From Jackrogersella multiformis (lineage: Eukaryota > Ascomycota > Sordariomycetes > Xylariales > Hypoxylaceae), in the NCBI GenBank assembly GCA_902806575.1, contig CADCXD010000008.1:1674001-1738000 (forward strand): a stretch of 64,000 nucleotides of DNA. The letters run 5' to 3'. The notes beneath the pieces were generated by a model. It worked only from the letters and a program-made list of their open reading frames with translations, was not told the DNA's origin and searched no databases. The first letter of the stretch is position 1; every line of letters begins with the position of its first letter. Shown in pieces: positions 48,005 through 60,766 of the stretch. A program made the translations under genes and the position numbers.

Positions 48005-48022
48005 TCAATCATGGGATAGGCC
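48005..48022. repeat. Right target-site duplication of the SINE
   Basis: Exact copy of the 18-bp word at 47618-47635; it may overlap the TCA tail by a few bases. Confidence 0.9.
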
Positions 48023-48400
48023 TCGGTGTTACTTTAGGTGTACTGCTATGGCATATAACCTTAGGTAATTATAGCACCTGAACAAATTGATAACGACGGT
48101 GTTTTACATCAGGAGAGTACAACACGATATGCGCCTCGGTACCTGGGTCGACATTACGAATAGGGGTCAGGTAGTTGTAGTTCCGGGTATGAAGAAGTTA
48201 AAAAGATTTGGATGCTTGTCTGCCATTCGCTATTGCTAGGAGGTACTTTCCATCAATATATAATAGGTAGTTAATCACTTATATTCCTAATAATATTTAT
48301 TTCAAGCGAAACGCCAACTCCGCGGACGTACTCTGGCCATCCTACGGACCAAGGATGTGCGCCGATGTGTCAGATTACCTAGGTAGTGTATATTGGTCTT

Positions 48401-48438
48401 CACGTCCTCCAGACGTTAACGAACTCATCATCATCATT
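48401..48438 (+). mobile_element. 3' fragment of a related SINE
   Basis: The block CGTCCTCCAGACGTTAACGA followed by TCATCATCATCAT resembles the tail of the complete SINE (CCTCCGGACGTAAACACAA followed by TCATCATCATCA). Similarity upstream is too weak to define a left end, so this is an old or truncated copy, or a member of a sister subfamily. Confidence 0.5.
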
Positions 48439-50574
48439 CTTAATAACATCCATATCTACATAATCAATAGAGATACCTAATAGCGAACAGACATATGGTA
48501 TGTGAGATTTCTTATAATAACTATAACGATTAAATATTAGATTGCATATACCTAGGTATAAAAAGCTTAACCTAGGACTCGATGCTAGTAAGCATTAGGT
48601 AAATAACAAACATATGATCACATAGACTATAGGTTAAATCTTAAAATGTAGGGATTCATAGGTACTATAGGTAGATACTGATCATAATTAAAAACTTGAT
48701 TTTTTAGAAATAAAAAAGGGCATTCAAGGGACATATAAAGATGCGGTGAAGATACCTTATACAGCCCCTGTGCCGGCCCCTGTGCCACCTAGTTAAGAGA
48801 CTTACAATAGTCAATTCCGTACCTTTATATCCGAGTTCCCAGAAGTGGTAATAATACCTACCTAGACCTAGTATGTACTTAACGAGACACACGTGTGACC
48901 CGATAGTTCGGCCCCCGCACGGGATGGCTTAACCTTATTAGCTGTTGGTGGACAGGAAGCCCGCCGAGGTTATTTAGAGGGACCGGATCGTGGCGGGATG
49001 AATCAACTCTATTGTATTCCGTATGTGGCATCCCGCCATGTGGACCCGATTCATTTCCCCTTTTTCACCGATATATTTAGACATTGGAATGTTTAGAATC
49101 CCACCAATACTAGTCGAGAGTCGCGCAAATTATGGGATTCGTCTCGATTGGTCGGGGCAACGGGTACTCGACGAAGAGTCTATTATGCCTCGTAACCGGG
49201 AAAGTGGAGTTTGTTGAGTTGGTACTTGTTTCCAACCCCTGATGCGATGGTGATGGAGACTTTCATAGCCGAAAACAAGTGAAAATATTACTATAATATT
49301 ACTTGATGAATATTCAAGATCCGGCGACGGCAATAAAGGGGTTACGGTTGACACATGGGTTTCCCGATGAGGTGTTAAAATGAAGCCATTCGTGATTGCC
49401 GCTCTTGTCCGCCCTCGCTTGACTCGAGATTTACTCGATGTGATCGAGAAACGATTGCTCGATGAAAACTGATGGCTGATCTTCGTACCTAATCTTAGTT
49501 AGATCCACGCTACCTACTTAAGTATCCATCCAGTTGGGGATTGACGTAACACAGCCGTCAAGATAAGAGAATTCGATGATGAATAGGCATTTAAAAACAT
49601 GTATAATGTAGTTACAGAAGTTTGAAGTTTATCGTGAGCTTTCAAATATATTATAATCAAATAGAAGGACATATGTTATCGTGAAAAGTGAAAAGTATAA
49701 GGTTAATGCGTCACTCATCTGGAGCTGATTCCGTCCATTTAATCCATTTTTCAGGTCTGGACGGTGAGTTCCGATATCGATGGTTGGAAATGCCATGGCC
49801 TAAATAGGTAAAGCGTATTCCTCAAAGTAGGCTAATGCAAGTCATAGCCTCCCCTTGGGTAAAGAGACTCAGCCAATCAAAAGCCAACGATAACAACAAT
49901 TGTCCAATCCAGGGTCTCGTCTTTTCTCTGTCCTTTATTTTTACTCATCGTACTCTCTTACCGTCATTATCTACACCCACTTTTAACCACTTCCACCAGT
50001 CTCCTTATCTCTCAAGTTCCATTCCCGTGATGTTCTCGAACCTACCTAGGTACACTATCTATCTCCTCTCTTACCGGCTGTGCCGTCCCTGATACTTGAT
50101 ACCTGATTCAGGGACGGCGCGTAGGACAGCCCGAATCTTTCCTCTCTGGACAAACTCGAGATAATGCCCACCCCACAGATTCTTCTTCTTTCACCGCCCA
50201 CACGACCGTACTAAGTAAGTTAAGAGTAAGTCGAGTTGGCATGATGGCCGTAGCGGTATCGCTGCTTACCGGGGCCAGATTCTGAGTAGAATCAAGCTGA
50301 ACGAACCCGAGAGACCACACAGATCAAGCGAGACTTTGCTTGCTCGATCGTCTCCATCTATCCATTTGCTATTTCTTCTTCACTTTTCTTCGGCTTTGTC
50401 CTGTCTCCTCGTCATATATCCGTACTACCGCACGTAATAGTACGTCTCTCCCCCGGCAGTAGGTCTCGTCTTCCCTGGCTATCTCTTCACCTTCATTCTA
50501 GAGCGCGCTATTGCATACCACTACCGCTGAATTGTGATACGCTCCCTCGGTTGCTGATTGCACGCTTTCTTCCT
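48439..50574. other. Spacer upstream of allantoinase
   Basis: No gene supported. AT-rich on the left with TACCTAGG words (48548, 48860); on the right a long C/T-rich region (about 49900-50700) that looks like a fungal promoter/leader. Confidence 0.55.
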
Positions 50575-50673
50575 CTTATCTTTGCCTTTATTGTCTTACC
50601 ATTCACTCACCCACTTCTCTTAAACAGTCCTGCGATAAGCAAGATATCCTTTATTCTCGCTGCCAGTTTATCT
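50575..50673 (+). promoter_or_regulatory. Cluster of three GATA-factor sites before allantoinase
   Basis: HGATAR sites at 50575-50580 (CTTATC, reverse orientation), 50634-50639 (GATAAG) and 50668-50673 (TTATCT, reverse). All lie 90-190 bp upstream of the ATG. This is the binding word of AreA/Nit2-type GATA activators, which control purine-nitrogen catabolism in fungi. Function is inferred from position and the gene's role. Confidence 0.55.
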
Positions 50674-50762
50674 TTGTCTCTTTCTGCCGGCCACACCACT
50701 TTTATTTGTTAGCACATTAGCTTGTATTGCGGCATTGAGTAATAAAGGACCGGCCTTACATA

Positions 50763-52440
50763 ATGACCGTCACTTCAAGAAACAATGCCGGACCCTTGAC
50801 CGTCCTCGTATCGACAAGGGCCGTACTCACTTTACCAGATGACAGCCTTCTCCTCAGCCCGGCTACGATATCCATCTCGCCTATCACCGGCAAGATTGTA
50901 GATATTGTACCGGCCGTCTTGCCTAAGACGTCGTTTCCTCTATCTGCCATGTACATTAACTATGGGTCGAAACTTTTGATTCCAGGACTTGTAGATGCCC
51001 ACGTGCACCTCAACGAGCCGGGCCGAACAGAATGGGAGGGTTTCAACACCGGTACCAGAGCGGCAGCTTCCGGTGGTGTGACAACTGTTGTTGACATGCC
51101 GCTCAATGCCATCCCGCCGACCACGACATTGACGGGCTTTAAGGAGAAATTGGCTGCTAGCCAAGGTCAATGCTGGGTCGATGTAGGATTCTACGGAGGT
51201 GTTGTCCCCGGGAACGCGCATGAATTACTTCCACTAGTAGAAGCGGGCGTTCGAGGGTTCAAGGGCTTCTTGATCGAGTCGGGTGTAAGTCTGAGCCTAT
51301 AGCAAGTAAATCGCATACGTATGAGTTGCTGACCAGAAACGATAGGTCGAGGAATTCCCCGCCATCTCGTCTAAAGATATTGCACTTGCGATGACAACAC
51401 TTAACGGCACCCCGACAACGTTCATGTTCCACGCCGAAATGATTCCTCCCATCTCCGATTCTGTCGGCGATGCAGTGCAAGTGTCCGATCCTCCTCTAGC
51501 ACCCCACGGTGCTTTGAACTCGTACCGAACGTTTCTCGAGTCGCGACCCCCATCCTTCGAGACCTACGCGATCGACGAGATTATTTCGCTTGCGCATCTG
51601 GCCCCAACCTTACACCTACACATCGTGCACCTATCCGCGACGCAGGCGATCCCGATTCTGAAGGCAGCTCGTAAGTCCGGGGTGGACATCACTGCCGAGA
51701 CTTGCTTCCATTACCTGGGCCTTGCGGCCGAGGGGGTGGAGAACGGCGATTGCAGATACAAGTGTTGCCCGCCGATTCGCGAGCAGAGCAACCAGGACGG
51801 GCTGTGGGAAGAGCTAACGGCACCGGACTCGTGCATTAAGACGGTCGTCTCCGACCACTCGCCCTGCACACCCGAGCTCAAGCTCCTCCCAAACCACCTT
51901 CAGATCATCGAAGCCCCGCATATGCACCATTCCGATTCAGGTATCGACATGACAGCCGATCTGGAGCTCGCCGGAGAAGAGAGCAAAGAAGCGCAGGTAC
52001 AGGTCGCGAAAGAGGTAGGGGACTTCTTCGCCGCGTGGGGCGGCATCTCGTCTGTCGGGCTGGGTCTGCCTATCCTCTACACGTCAGCTATAGAGCGCGC
52101 GCAGGCCGGGAGCAAGTCAGCCCCGAGCATCGTCGACATCGTGCGCCTGTGCTGCGCGGCGACGGCCAAGCAGGTCGGGCTCTCTCATCGCAAGGGCGCG
52201 CTCAGGGTCGGGATGGACGCCGACGTCTGCGTGTTCGACGACGCGGAGGAATGGGTGCTCCACTCCGCTGGGATGCACTGGAAGAACCGGTGCTCGCCGT
52301 GGGAGGGCCACCGGTTCGCGGGACGCGTCAAGGAGACGTGGCTGAGGGGCCAGAAGGTCTTCGAATACGGAGGTGCCAACGGCGGCTTCGTAAGCGGAAA
52401 GCCCGTGGGCGAGGCTATTACCGAGAAGAGGCTCGCTTGA
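50763..52440 (+). CDS. DAL1: Allantoinase
   Basis: Two exons, 50763..51284 and 51346..52440 (phase 0; donor GTAAGT, branch GCTGACC), 538 residues. It opens the hydantoin ring of allantoin to give allantoate in purine-nitrogen use. Metal-site features of the cyclic amidohydrolases: LVDAHVHLNEPGRTEWEGF (HxH, about His80/His82), the Lys in GFKGFLIESG (about 167) that would be carboxylated, the His in FMFHAE (about 203), the His in HIVHLSATQ and the Asp in VVSDHSPC. The start is supported by the direct onset of the N-terminal beta-sandwich. The length is slightly above that of bacterial enzymes because of a short insert after APHMHHSDSG. Three GATA sites upstream fit nitrogen-regulated expression. 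The rest of the allantoin pathway is not in the window. The function call is confident; dihydropyrimidinase is the main alternative, but GTRAAASGGVTTVVDMPLN favours allantoinase. Confidence 0.93.
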
Positions 52441-53487
52441 GCCTTGAGCTTCTGCCAAGCCCCAAGCCGGAAGGGCGGGGTTGAGGAAAACCAGCTATGA
52501 GGGGATGGAGGGAGGGGGAAATACGCATACACAGGTATGATGACGACTGATATCGTGGATGACTTGACGACTTATTGCATGGCCTGCGAGTGAGTTTAGA
52601 TGGAGTTTGGGGGGTTTTGCATTGAGGGTTCGATAGGTGGTTAGAGAACTATGGATTTAAATACAAGACTGGATTTCCTCTCATGGAAGAATGACAAGTT
52701 CGAATGTCTGGTCTAAAGTCGTACATACCAAATCACGCAAATTGACGTGCTTTTTAAGATATGCACCTACGTCCCCGGATGTAGGTATAGTACCTACCTT
52801 CTAGTGTAGGTAGGTAGGCAGACCTTACTTGGCATCTTGGGTACGTTGATCGCGCGGAGAACCCCTGATGGGCTCCAATACTTTTTATGATGTGTCGCAC
52901 CCTTTTATTCGGGTCGGTAGGGGCGCTTAAGTATGGTGGCAGGCTGGTTAATTAATTCATCGGTGATGGTCTGCAGTTTTTATGGATGCATGTGTAGGTA
53001 TTTGTGGTCGGCTTTGTTGTTGGGTTTGATGATGATGATGATGATGATGATATATCGTGCCATCGTGTATATACTGTACTAGCACTATATATTCTGGAGG
53101 CGTATGCTAATGTTGGGTTACATTATTTGTAACCTCGTTAATTATGAAGTTTAAGCGAGCTAAAAAGAGAGAGATATTTTCTTTTATTTACGGTTGTAAG
53201 TTATTTCTATAGCAAAGCTTCTTGCGTATTGTTAATGAGCGGATTAGCTTCCTTACTTTAGTTAAGGGCTTCGTTGAATAAAGAATATAGGTATGAGTAG
53301 AGCTGAAATGTTATAGATTTCTACCTCGGAATCACCACTTATTACTTCCGTAAATGTATGTAGGTATTTACCTACCGGTACCTAGGTATGTACCTAGAAC
53401 ACAGCCGATGTTTCTATCGGGGCGCTATCTTAACTTTCGGCAGGTACCTAGTAAGGTAAAATTTAAGCTACCAGCGATGCCAATAGC

Positions 53488-53535
53488 GCCAGCAGGAATC
53501 GAACCTGAACTCTAATGGGTGAGATCTCGCCTCGT
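53488..53535 (-). other. tRNA-like 3' half remnant
   Basis: On the minus strand the sequence carries a box B GGTTCGATTCC in a plausible T-arm (CAGG...CCTG), followed by an acceptor-like TGGCGCTA. No matching 5' acceptor half or D-arm is found upstream, so a functional tRNA is not supported. It may be a tRNA fragment or an old SINE head. Confidence 0.3.
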
Positions 53536-53584
53536 GGTACTTACCTAAGGGGTCCTAGGGTCGGGAAGGGACTGCCTCCTGGTT

Positions 53585-53607
53585 ACCTAGGTACCTAGGT
53601 ACCTAGA
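53585..53607. repeat. CCTAGGTA tandem repeat
   Basis: Three consecutive copies of the 8-bp unit TACCTAGG. It is the clearest tandem instance of the palindromic word dispersed through the intergenic DNA of this window. Confidence 0.8.
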
Positions 53608-55511
53608 TGCCCCACCAGATCTCCTTATAATTTCTATCATTTCCAAGGTTCTATCGTGAACTTATCAAAATCAATAGTTTTTAATATTGCTTACCACCTA
53701 GGGCCTACCACCCAGACATTTTTTCTGGCTTGACTGAAGTCTAGGACGGACCAGAACAAACTTAGCCAACACAATTGGCTCATAGATACGAAATATTCAT
53801 TCGTCGATTCTAAAATGGCCATCCATTTAATTACGTGAGAATTGGGCGTCTACGCCTCAGTTGGAACCGACGAAATCTCTAGCCGGTACTTCGTTTCTCA
53901 TTTTTGCTCTCACCCCCGAGGTTCTGGCCGTTATGGAATATTACCGCGATACTCATCTTCTACATTTATTGTTTTGGAGCGAAACCGTCGACTGTTCAGC
54001 CTCAGATTAGCGAGAGAGATGGATAGCTCGTTTATTCTTACGACGCACGCAGTGACGTAGAGTCAGTCGGAAGCGAGACTCTTACTTCAACATCCGTGCG
54101 CTCGGCTCTTGAACGCTGGTGTTACATAGCCCATGCAATTCCCCAGCTTGTGGCTTGCGATGCGGCCCTGCCAGTGCCAGGATCGATAATAAATTCTCGG
54201 TTGCGCAAGCGAGGCGGAGCTTTTCCTTTCCGAACCCGATCTTACTCAAGTCGGTCTTATTTCGAGTTCTTCCAGGTTACCCAGCTGTGGGCCTCGGGAG
54301 TCTTGTTTTCTCTTTGCCTTATATTACTGGTTATAATTATGTCGGTTAGGACTAGTTTCCCGGATCCCTTTCTTCATTCCTAATCCGGACTACTCTCACG
54401 ATCCGTGGACATGGAAGAGATAGGTAGTTGTAATCGCCCTGTTTGCTTAGCCTAGGCTCGCTTAATACCCATATGCAAGTAAGTCCTTGGCCGGTGGACT
54501 GCACTGCTGTCAACGTCTTCAATCTAGGCCTCATGCAAGACTATCTAGTGGGCACACAGGCTAACTAGGCGCTTGGATTGGGCTGAACTGTATTAATTAC
54601 CTAGACCAGGCTGCTAGGTATGTGGCATCGTGCAATACTACCGGGTGGGTTGGATTCCCCAAGTCCTAACAAGGAAATACCTACGCTCGTCGGTTAGCAA
54701 CTGTCCCACCAATGCCAACTTCGCTTAGAGAGTCGAAAATCTAACGTTCTACTGCCTATACGATCTTATTATACGATCGTATTATTAGCACAGTATCACA
54801 GTATCAAGAAATGCCGTCTTACGTATTCTCAAAGTCATAAGTTTTAACAACGAAAACGAAGACTATTAGAAGTACGTCTCTTCGTCCTGCCAACGGCATT
54901 AGGTACCGAGGATAAGTATATTTATTGATTGACTATCTAGGCAAATTATGTGTACCTCCTAAGTAAGTTGTCATACTGCCTGAGACGAGCGCATCGGCGA
55001 ATGCTACGCAAGGGATCGGGTAGAATCGTACTGTGTATACCATGTAGAGCTCGCCGGGGACGAACCCCCTCGGTAAAGCTTTTAACTTACTACAAAGTCT
55101 ATAATGCCCAGTGCCAGTCGGTTGCAGGATGTAGCGCACCATGCTCCGAATTCAGGATCGTGGCAAGGATCCGGCCGAAGTTGTTTGCTGGCTCGCGTGG
55201 GATTAATCCCAGTCAGACTGATGTCGCATCTTGCATTACCATTTATCAGCCCTCTTACAGCAAATGCTGCGAATATATCGTTGCAATACTTCGAGATTTT
55301 TATTTTATCCGGCGATTTATATCAAACTTCTTTACCTCTTCACATATTAATAATTCGCAAGGCAAACCTACAGATACCTGACATTGAGAATGTTAATGTC
55401 ATAGCCCCTTAAGCGAATCTCAAGCCTTTGTGCTTCATATAGCTGTCGAATATCGCTTCGCGACTAGCTTTAGCCACTCGTCGATCGAATTCGCTGCATC
55501 CCGCGAGGACT

Positions 55512-58500
55512 ATGGCCTCATCAGCCTTAGATGCTGCCCTAGGCCACGGCGACCAAATCACCGAGAAGCCCGTGGCTCTTGACATCGAGAAACATGAACC
55601 TCCGAGCTCCGTTTCTACGTCGATGGATCTCACTCGACCGGAGCCGGGGGAGCGACTGTCGATGTCAACGGGTGGCCACTTATCATTAGACGATGTCGCG
55701 GCAGTCGACGTCCAGATTCGAGACCTATCAGTCAATGTCGATACGTCACCTTCAGTCTGGGACCCTGCGACTTATCCTGATTTGCTGAGCCAAACATTCG
55801 GGAAAGGCCATAGGGGACCAACAACTAAGACTCTACTCCACTCGGTCAATGCATCTTTGAAGCCGGGAACTCTGACGGCGATTCTCGGCGGCAGTGGTTC
55901 TGGAAAGACTACTCTGTTGAACACAGTCGCAGAACGTATGTTTAGCTCTCGGCTCTCTCGAGGTGGGATTACTACGTTTAATAAACAGGAAGGCGTGCAC
56001 TCTGTTAGACATGCATACGTGATGCAGCAAGACATACTGCTTCCGACTTTGACGGTACGAGAAACATTGAGATATTCGGCGAATTTGAGATTGCCGCCAC
56101 ATATGACAGAAGAGGAACGGATGCAGATTGTGGAGGAGGTTATCCTCGAATTGGGCCTGAAGGATTGTGCGAACACGAGAATCGGGAATAGTCAACATCG
56201 TGGGTGTAGTGGTGGAGAGAAGCGGAGGACGAGCATCGGTGTACAGCTCCTGGCAAACCCGTCGATTCTCTTTTTGGATGAGCCAACCACCGGCTTGGAT
56301 GCGACCAGTGCATACCAAATAGTCAGAACTCTCAAGGCTCTAGCAAGAAAGGGTCGTACGGTCATCACGACCATCCACCAGCCGCGGTCTGAGATCTGGG
56401 ATCTCTTTGATAACCTCGTGATACTATCTAAGGGGAGCCCCGTGTATTCCGGACCTATGAAAGAATGTATCCCGTGGTTCACGGAACTCGGGTTTCAGCT
56501 ACCCCGTTTCGTTAACCCTGCCGAATTCCTGATCGATCACGCCGCGATTGACAATCGTAGCTCGGAGCTTGAAGAAGAGAGTACTGCTAGGGTTGACCGC
56601 CTGAAGGCGGCTTGGAGCCAAGAATCAGAAAGACTTTTTCGTCCCCTTACCGAGAAAGGAGCCAATATGAAGGATAAATCAAAGAGGTCGAAGATTGGAC
56701 AGCATGCAGGCTTCCTCCGTCAGCTGCGGGTGTTAACTGACAGGACGCTAAAGGTTACCTACAGAGATCCGCTGGGAATGGCCGGCTCTATTGTGGAAGC
56801 TATCTTAATGGCCATAATCACAGGATACGTGTTCTACAACCTCCCCCGAGACCAGTCCGGTATTCGTTCCAGAGAAGGTGCACTCTATATCTCAGTCGGT
56901 CTGCAGGGTTACCTGTTCTTGACATTCGAGATTTATCGCTTAACCATGGACATCCCAACATTCGATCGCGAGAACAGCGAGGGCTGCGTAACTGCGCTTC
57001 CTTTTATCTTATCCCGCCGGCTCGCACGTCTCTTCACCGAGGACATACCTGTTCCGTTTCTCTATAGCGTCATCTACTATTTCATGGTAGACTTCGACCG
57101 CGACGTGTCCAAGTTTTTTATATTCTTCTCCATCCTTCTTCTCAACCATTATATTGCTGTCGCACTGGCTGTTACTTCTGTCGCCGCAGTCCGAAACTTT
57201 CCCGGGGCAAGTTTGATCGCCAATCTTACGTACACGTTACAGAGCATGGCCTGCGGGTACTTCATACAGAGCAACACAATACCGATGTCAGTAATCAATT
57301 CCTCTGATAAACGTCTGCTTAAAGAAGCTCTAATGCTAAATAAATATTTTAATCCCACTTTAGTTGGTTAAGGTGGACGAAATATACTACTTACACGGTA
57401 AGTTGGATCTATGTCCTCGGCAATTTGTTCGCTAATATTTTAATAGTATTATGCCTTCGGGGCACTTTGCGGGAACGAGTTTAAAGATAGCTTCTACGAT
57501 TGCCCTTTACCCGGTGGCCAGTCAAACCCAGAATGCATATCATATACTGGGCAATACATTATGGACAACCTCGGGTTCCCCCGAGATTGGGTTGCTCGGC
57601 CAATTATTGCTATGCTAGGTTTTGTCCTTCTCTTCGTCATCACATCTTGGGTCGGTCTGGCTTTTCTGAAAGTGGAAATGACAATCGCACGAGCTCGAGC
57701 ATCCGACACAGATCTTTCAGCGGGAAAGGAGAAGATGGCTGCGAGATTAATCCATGAAGTCCGAGCGATAGACGTCGGTCTCGACGACTTTTCTCTGAAG
57801 CTGGACAAGAGATCACCAGTCGGGAAAAGGCTTCCAACCAAGATAATTCTCAATCCTGTTACAGCAACATTTCAAGCCGGCACGCTCAACGTCATAATGG
57901 GGCCATCTGGTTCAGGAAAGACTAGCTTACTCAATGCGATGGCGCTGCGTTTGCACAGCACGATCGGAACTAGGTACAGACCGTCTGGCAAGTTGACCTT
58001 CAACAGTGCTGTCCCGTCAGACTCTGTAATACGATCAGTTGTGTCGTATGTTTGCCAAGACGACGACGCGTTGCTTCCATCTTTAACCGTTCGCGAGACA
58101 CTTCGCTTTGCAGCTGGCCTTCGTCTGCCTCCATGGATGGGCAAGTCGGAGAAATATCAACGAGCCGAGGAGATTCTAGTGAAGATGGGTCTTAAAGACT
58201 GCGCCGACAATTTAGTCGGCAACGATCTTGTGAAGGGTATTTCTGGTGGAGAAAAACGTCGAGTCAGTATCGCTGTACAGATCCTTACCGACCCTCGCGT
58301 CTTGCTACTCGATGAACCGACAAGTGGCCTGGACGCTTTCACTGCAAACAGTATCTTGGAAGTGCTGCAAGGTTTAGCCAGAGAAGGACGCACGCTAATC
58401 CTGACAATCCACCAAGCCAGGTCCGACATATTCAACCACTTTGGAAATGTACTACTGCTTGCCAGAGGTGGCTCCCCTGCTTATTCGGGCGCTGCAAAGG

Positions 58501-59735
58501 ACATGTTGGCGTATTTTAGCAGACTCGGACATCAATGTCCTCACCATACCAACCCAGCCGACTTTGCACTTGATCTCATCACGATAGATCTCCAAGAGGC
58601 TCGTAGGGAGGCAGAGACTCGGGAAAAGGTTCAAAGACTCATCGAGTCATGGAACAAGGTTACGAAGTCACCATCAGGGGCACCCCAACCCATTCCGCGA
58701 CTTTCAGATATTAATGAGAAGGAAGAGTCAACTGGAGCAGATAAAGAGCACGCCTTAGATTCAGACGGAGCCCTTGAAAGGCGGCTGTCGAACCCACTGC
58801 CTCGTCGGTCACTCAACAAGACTGCTCTAGCAACACCAGCCGAGCTTGGTGCACTTGTTCATAAACGCGCATCATTTATAACGGCATTCCCGCTTTTGCT
58901 ACATCGCGCAACCATCAACCTCCAACGACAACCGCCACTGCTCCTAGCACGTACGATGCAGGTCCTCGGACTAGGAATCGTCCTGACGTTGTTCTTTGCG
59001 CCGTTACATAACGATTACTACAGTGTGCAGAACCGTGTTGGTTTCATACAAGAGATCGGCGCCTTCTATTTCGTGGGCATGCTGCAGAACGTCGCCGTGT
59101 ACCCGGCAGAGCGCGAGGTCTTCTACCGCGAGGACGACGACGCCGTGTATAGCGTCGAAGCCTTCCTGTCTACGTACACGCTCCTCGAGCTGCCCTTCGA
59201 GATCATCTCGTCCCTGCTCTTCGGTATCCTGGCCGATTTCGCGGTCGGGTTCCCGCGCACGGCCGAGATGTACTTTGTGAACGTGTTCTGCTGCTTCGGC
59301 ATCGTGTCTTGCGGCGAGAGCCTGGGCATCATGTTCAACACGCTGTTCAACCACACCGGCTTCGCGGTCAACGTCATCTCAATCTTACTATCGGTGGCGC
59401 AGATCATGGCGGGCATCATGTCAATCGACATGCCGGTATTGTTCAAGGCGTTCAACTACATCAGCCCACTCAAGTATGCGACAGCCGCGCTAGCGACGTT
59501 TACGCTGAGGGATGTACAGTTCACGTGCAACGACAGCCAGAGATTGCCTGATGGCAGGTGTCAGATAGAGACGGGCGAGCAGGTGCTCGATCTGTACAAG
59601 TTAAACGTCGACCCTATTGTCAACCTCGGCGCACTGGCGGCAACTATTGTGGCTTATAGACTTGTCGCGTGGCTGCTGCTTAGGTTGACGAGGACGAGGT
59701 GGAGGAGTGCTGTTGAGAAGACGAGGAAGTCGTAA
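55512..59735 (+). CDS. Full-size ABCG transporter (NBD-TMD-NBD-TMD)
   Basis: Three exons: 55512..57286, 57364..57397 (34 nt) and 57447..59735, giving 1365 residues. What looks like two separate half-transporter ORFs is one gene; the small middle exon restores WLRWTKYTTYT at the expected place. NBD1: Walker A GGSGSGKTT (about 125-133), signature CSGGEKRR (about 232-239), Walker B ILFLDEPTTGLD. NBD2: Walker A GPSGSGKTS (about 755-763), signature ISGGEKRR (about 868-875), Walker B VLLLDEPTSGLD. Each is followed by an ABC2-type membrane domain of about six helices. The NBD-before-TMD order is the ABCG layout. Both ATP sites look canonical, unlike PDR-type pumps, whose first Walker A lacks the Lys. 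It is therefore a tandem of two White-type halves. It is a plasma- or vacuolar-membrane exporter; the substrate is unknown. Confidence 0.93.
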
Positions 59736-60766
59736 AAAGGAGCAACGCTGGAGCCTTTGAGAGAAGAGGCATTTTCTAATTGTACATAATTGAGGGTTAT
59801 ACATATTTAGATCCATACTGTATATAACTGCATCGAGGTGGATAGCTTGCTTGGCGATACCACTTCTGAGTACATGACTGAAAGACATAGGTATATTTTG
59901 ATTAATTCAAACTTATCTACGTGACTAACGAAATTAAGTGATGCCAATCGACAGGCAGTTCCTGAGGTTAAACAAATCTTGGCTACGAAACATAGAACTC
60001 ATCGCCACCCCGACTCCGCTAGTGACGATGGCGAATCGTATACGGTTCGACTATTTCTAATGAGGTAAGTAAAAATCTAAAAAAATTATGTCCGGGGCTG
60101 CCAAGTTAAACGGAACGATTACTGACGATTCGAAATTGTTCAGCAATCGTTTTCTTATAAGCTGATAAATCTTCGTTTCTGTGCCGAGGTCTGTACCAAG
60201 GTCTGTACCAAGGTGTCATTTCCCCTGAGACGTAGGAGGCGATGCAAGCGGGCTTAAAGCCGATATTTGAAACTTCTTAACCCCTACACCGATTCTGACT
60301 TCGGGCTGCTTACCTCATACATTCATTAGACTCGGGCCAATACTACCGGCCGGGGTGAGGTTTACCAATCACATGTGAGATGCTGAAGTTAGTCGCCTTC
60401 ATACTGCCGGAGGTAATGCGCTAAACATCGACGCGCCGGCGAAGCTAAGCTGCTCTGACATCAGGACGCCGGCGGCGGGGTAATTGCCGTCCATTTTTCC
60501 ACTCGTATTGTACGTAGGGATTACATACCTAGGTACGCACTCCATGCGTTTCTGATCGACTGCCGTCTGTTCTTGTTTTGTATATAAGACCGGTACTTGA
60601 ATGGCTTTGGGAAAATAGGTACACTGTTTTATTATTATCTTCATCATAGCTAATAAAAAGGTGTAATATTTCGCATATAATTACCTAACCCAGATACTTA
60701 CTTCACTTGCCTCAACTACATCATTCTTAACATCGCACATAAAAGCAGACTACGAAAACAAACACC
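59736..60766. other. Spacer and DJ-1-like gene promoter
   Basis: No coding frame. A near-duplicate of CAAGGTCTGTAC is present near 60190-60212. An A/T-rich element (ACATAAAAGC) lies about 28 bp upstream of the ATG at 60767. Confidence 0.5.

Larger units (their letters stand above)
52441..55511. other. 3-kb spacer
   Basis: No intact gene. It contains a GAT/ATG microsatellite (about 53029-53050), a dense CCTAGGTACC tandem near 53585-53607, a tRNA-like remnant (listed separately) and miscellaneous short frames without coding character. Confidence 0.55.

Noticed and set aside
53029..53050. GAT repeat as the tail of a minus-strand SINE
   Set aside because: The sequence beside the repeat lacks the ACGTCC-type core that precedes the tail in the complete copy; a simple microsatellite is enough.
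55512..57371. Two adjacent half-size ABC transporter genes
   Set aside because: A 34-nt exon and two short introns connect both halves in frame and restore conserved membrane-domain sequence.
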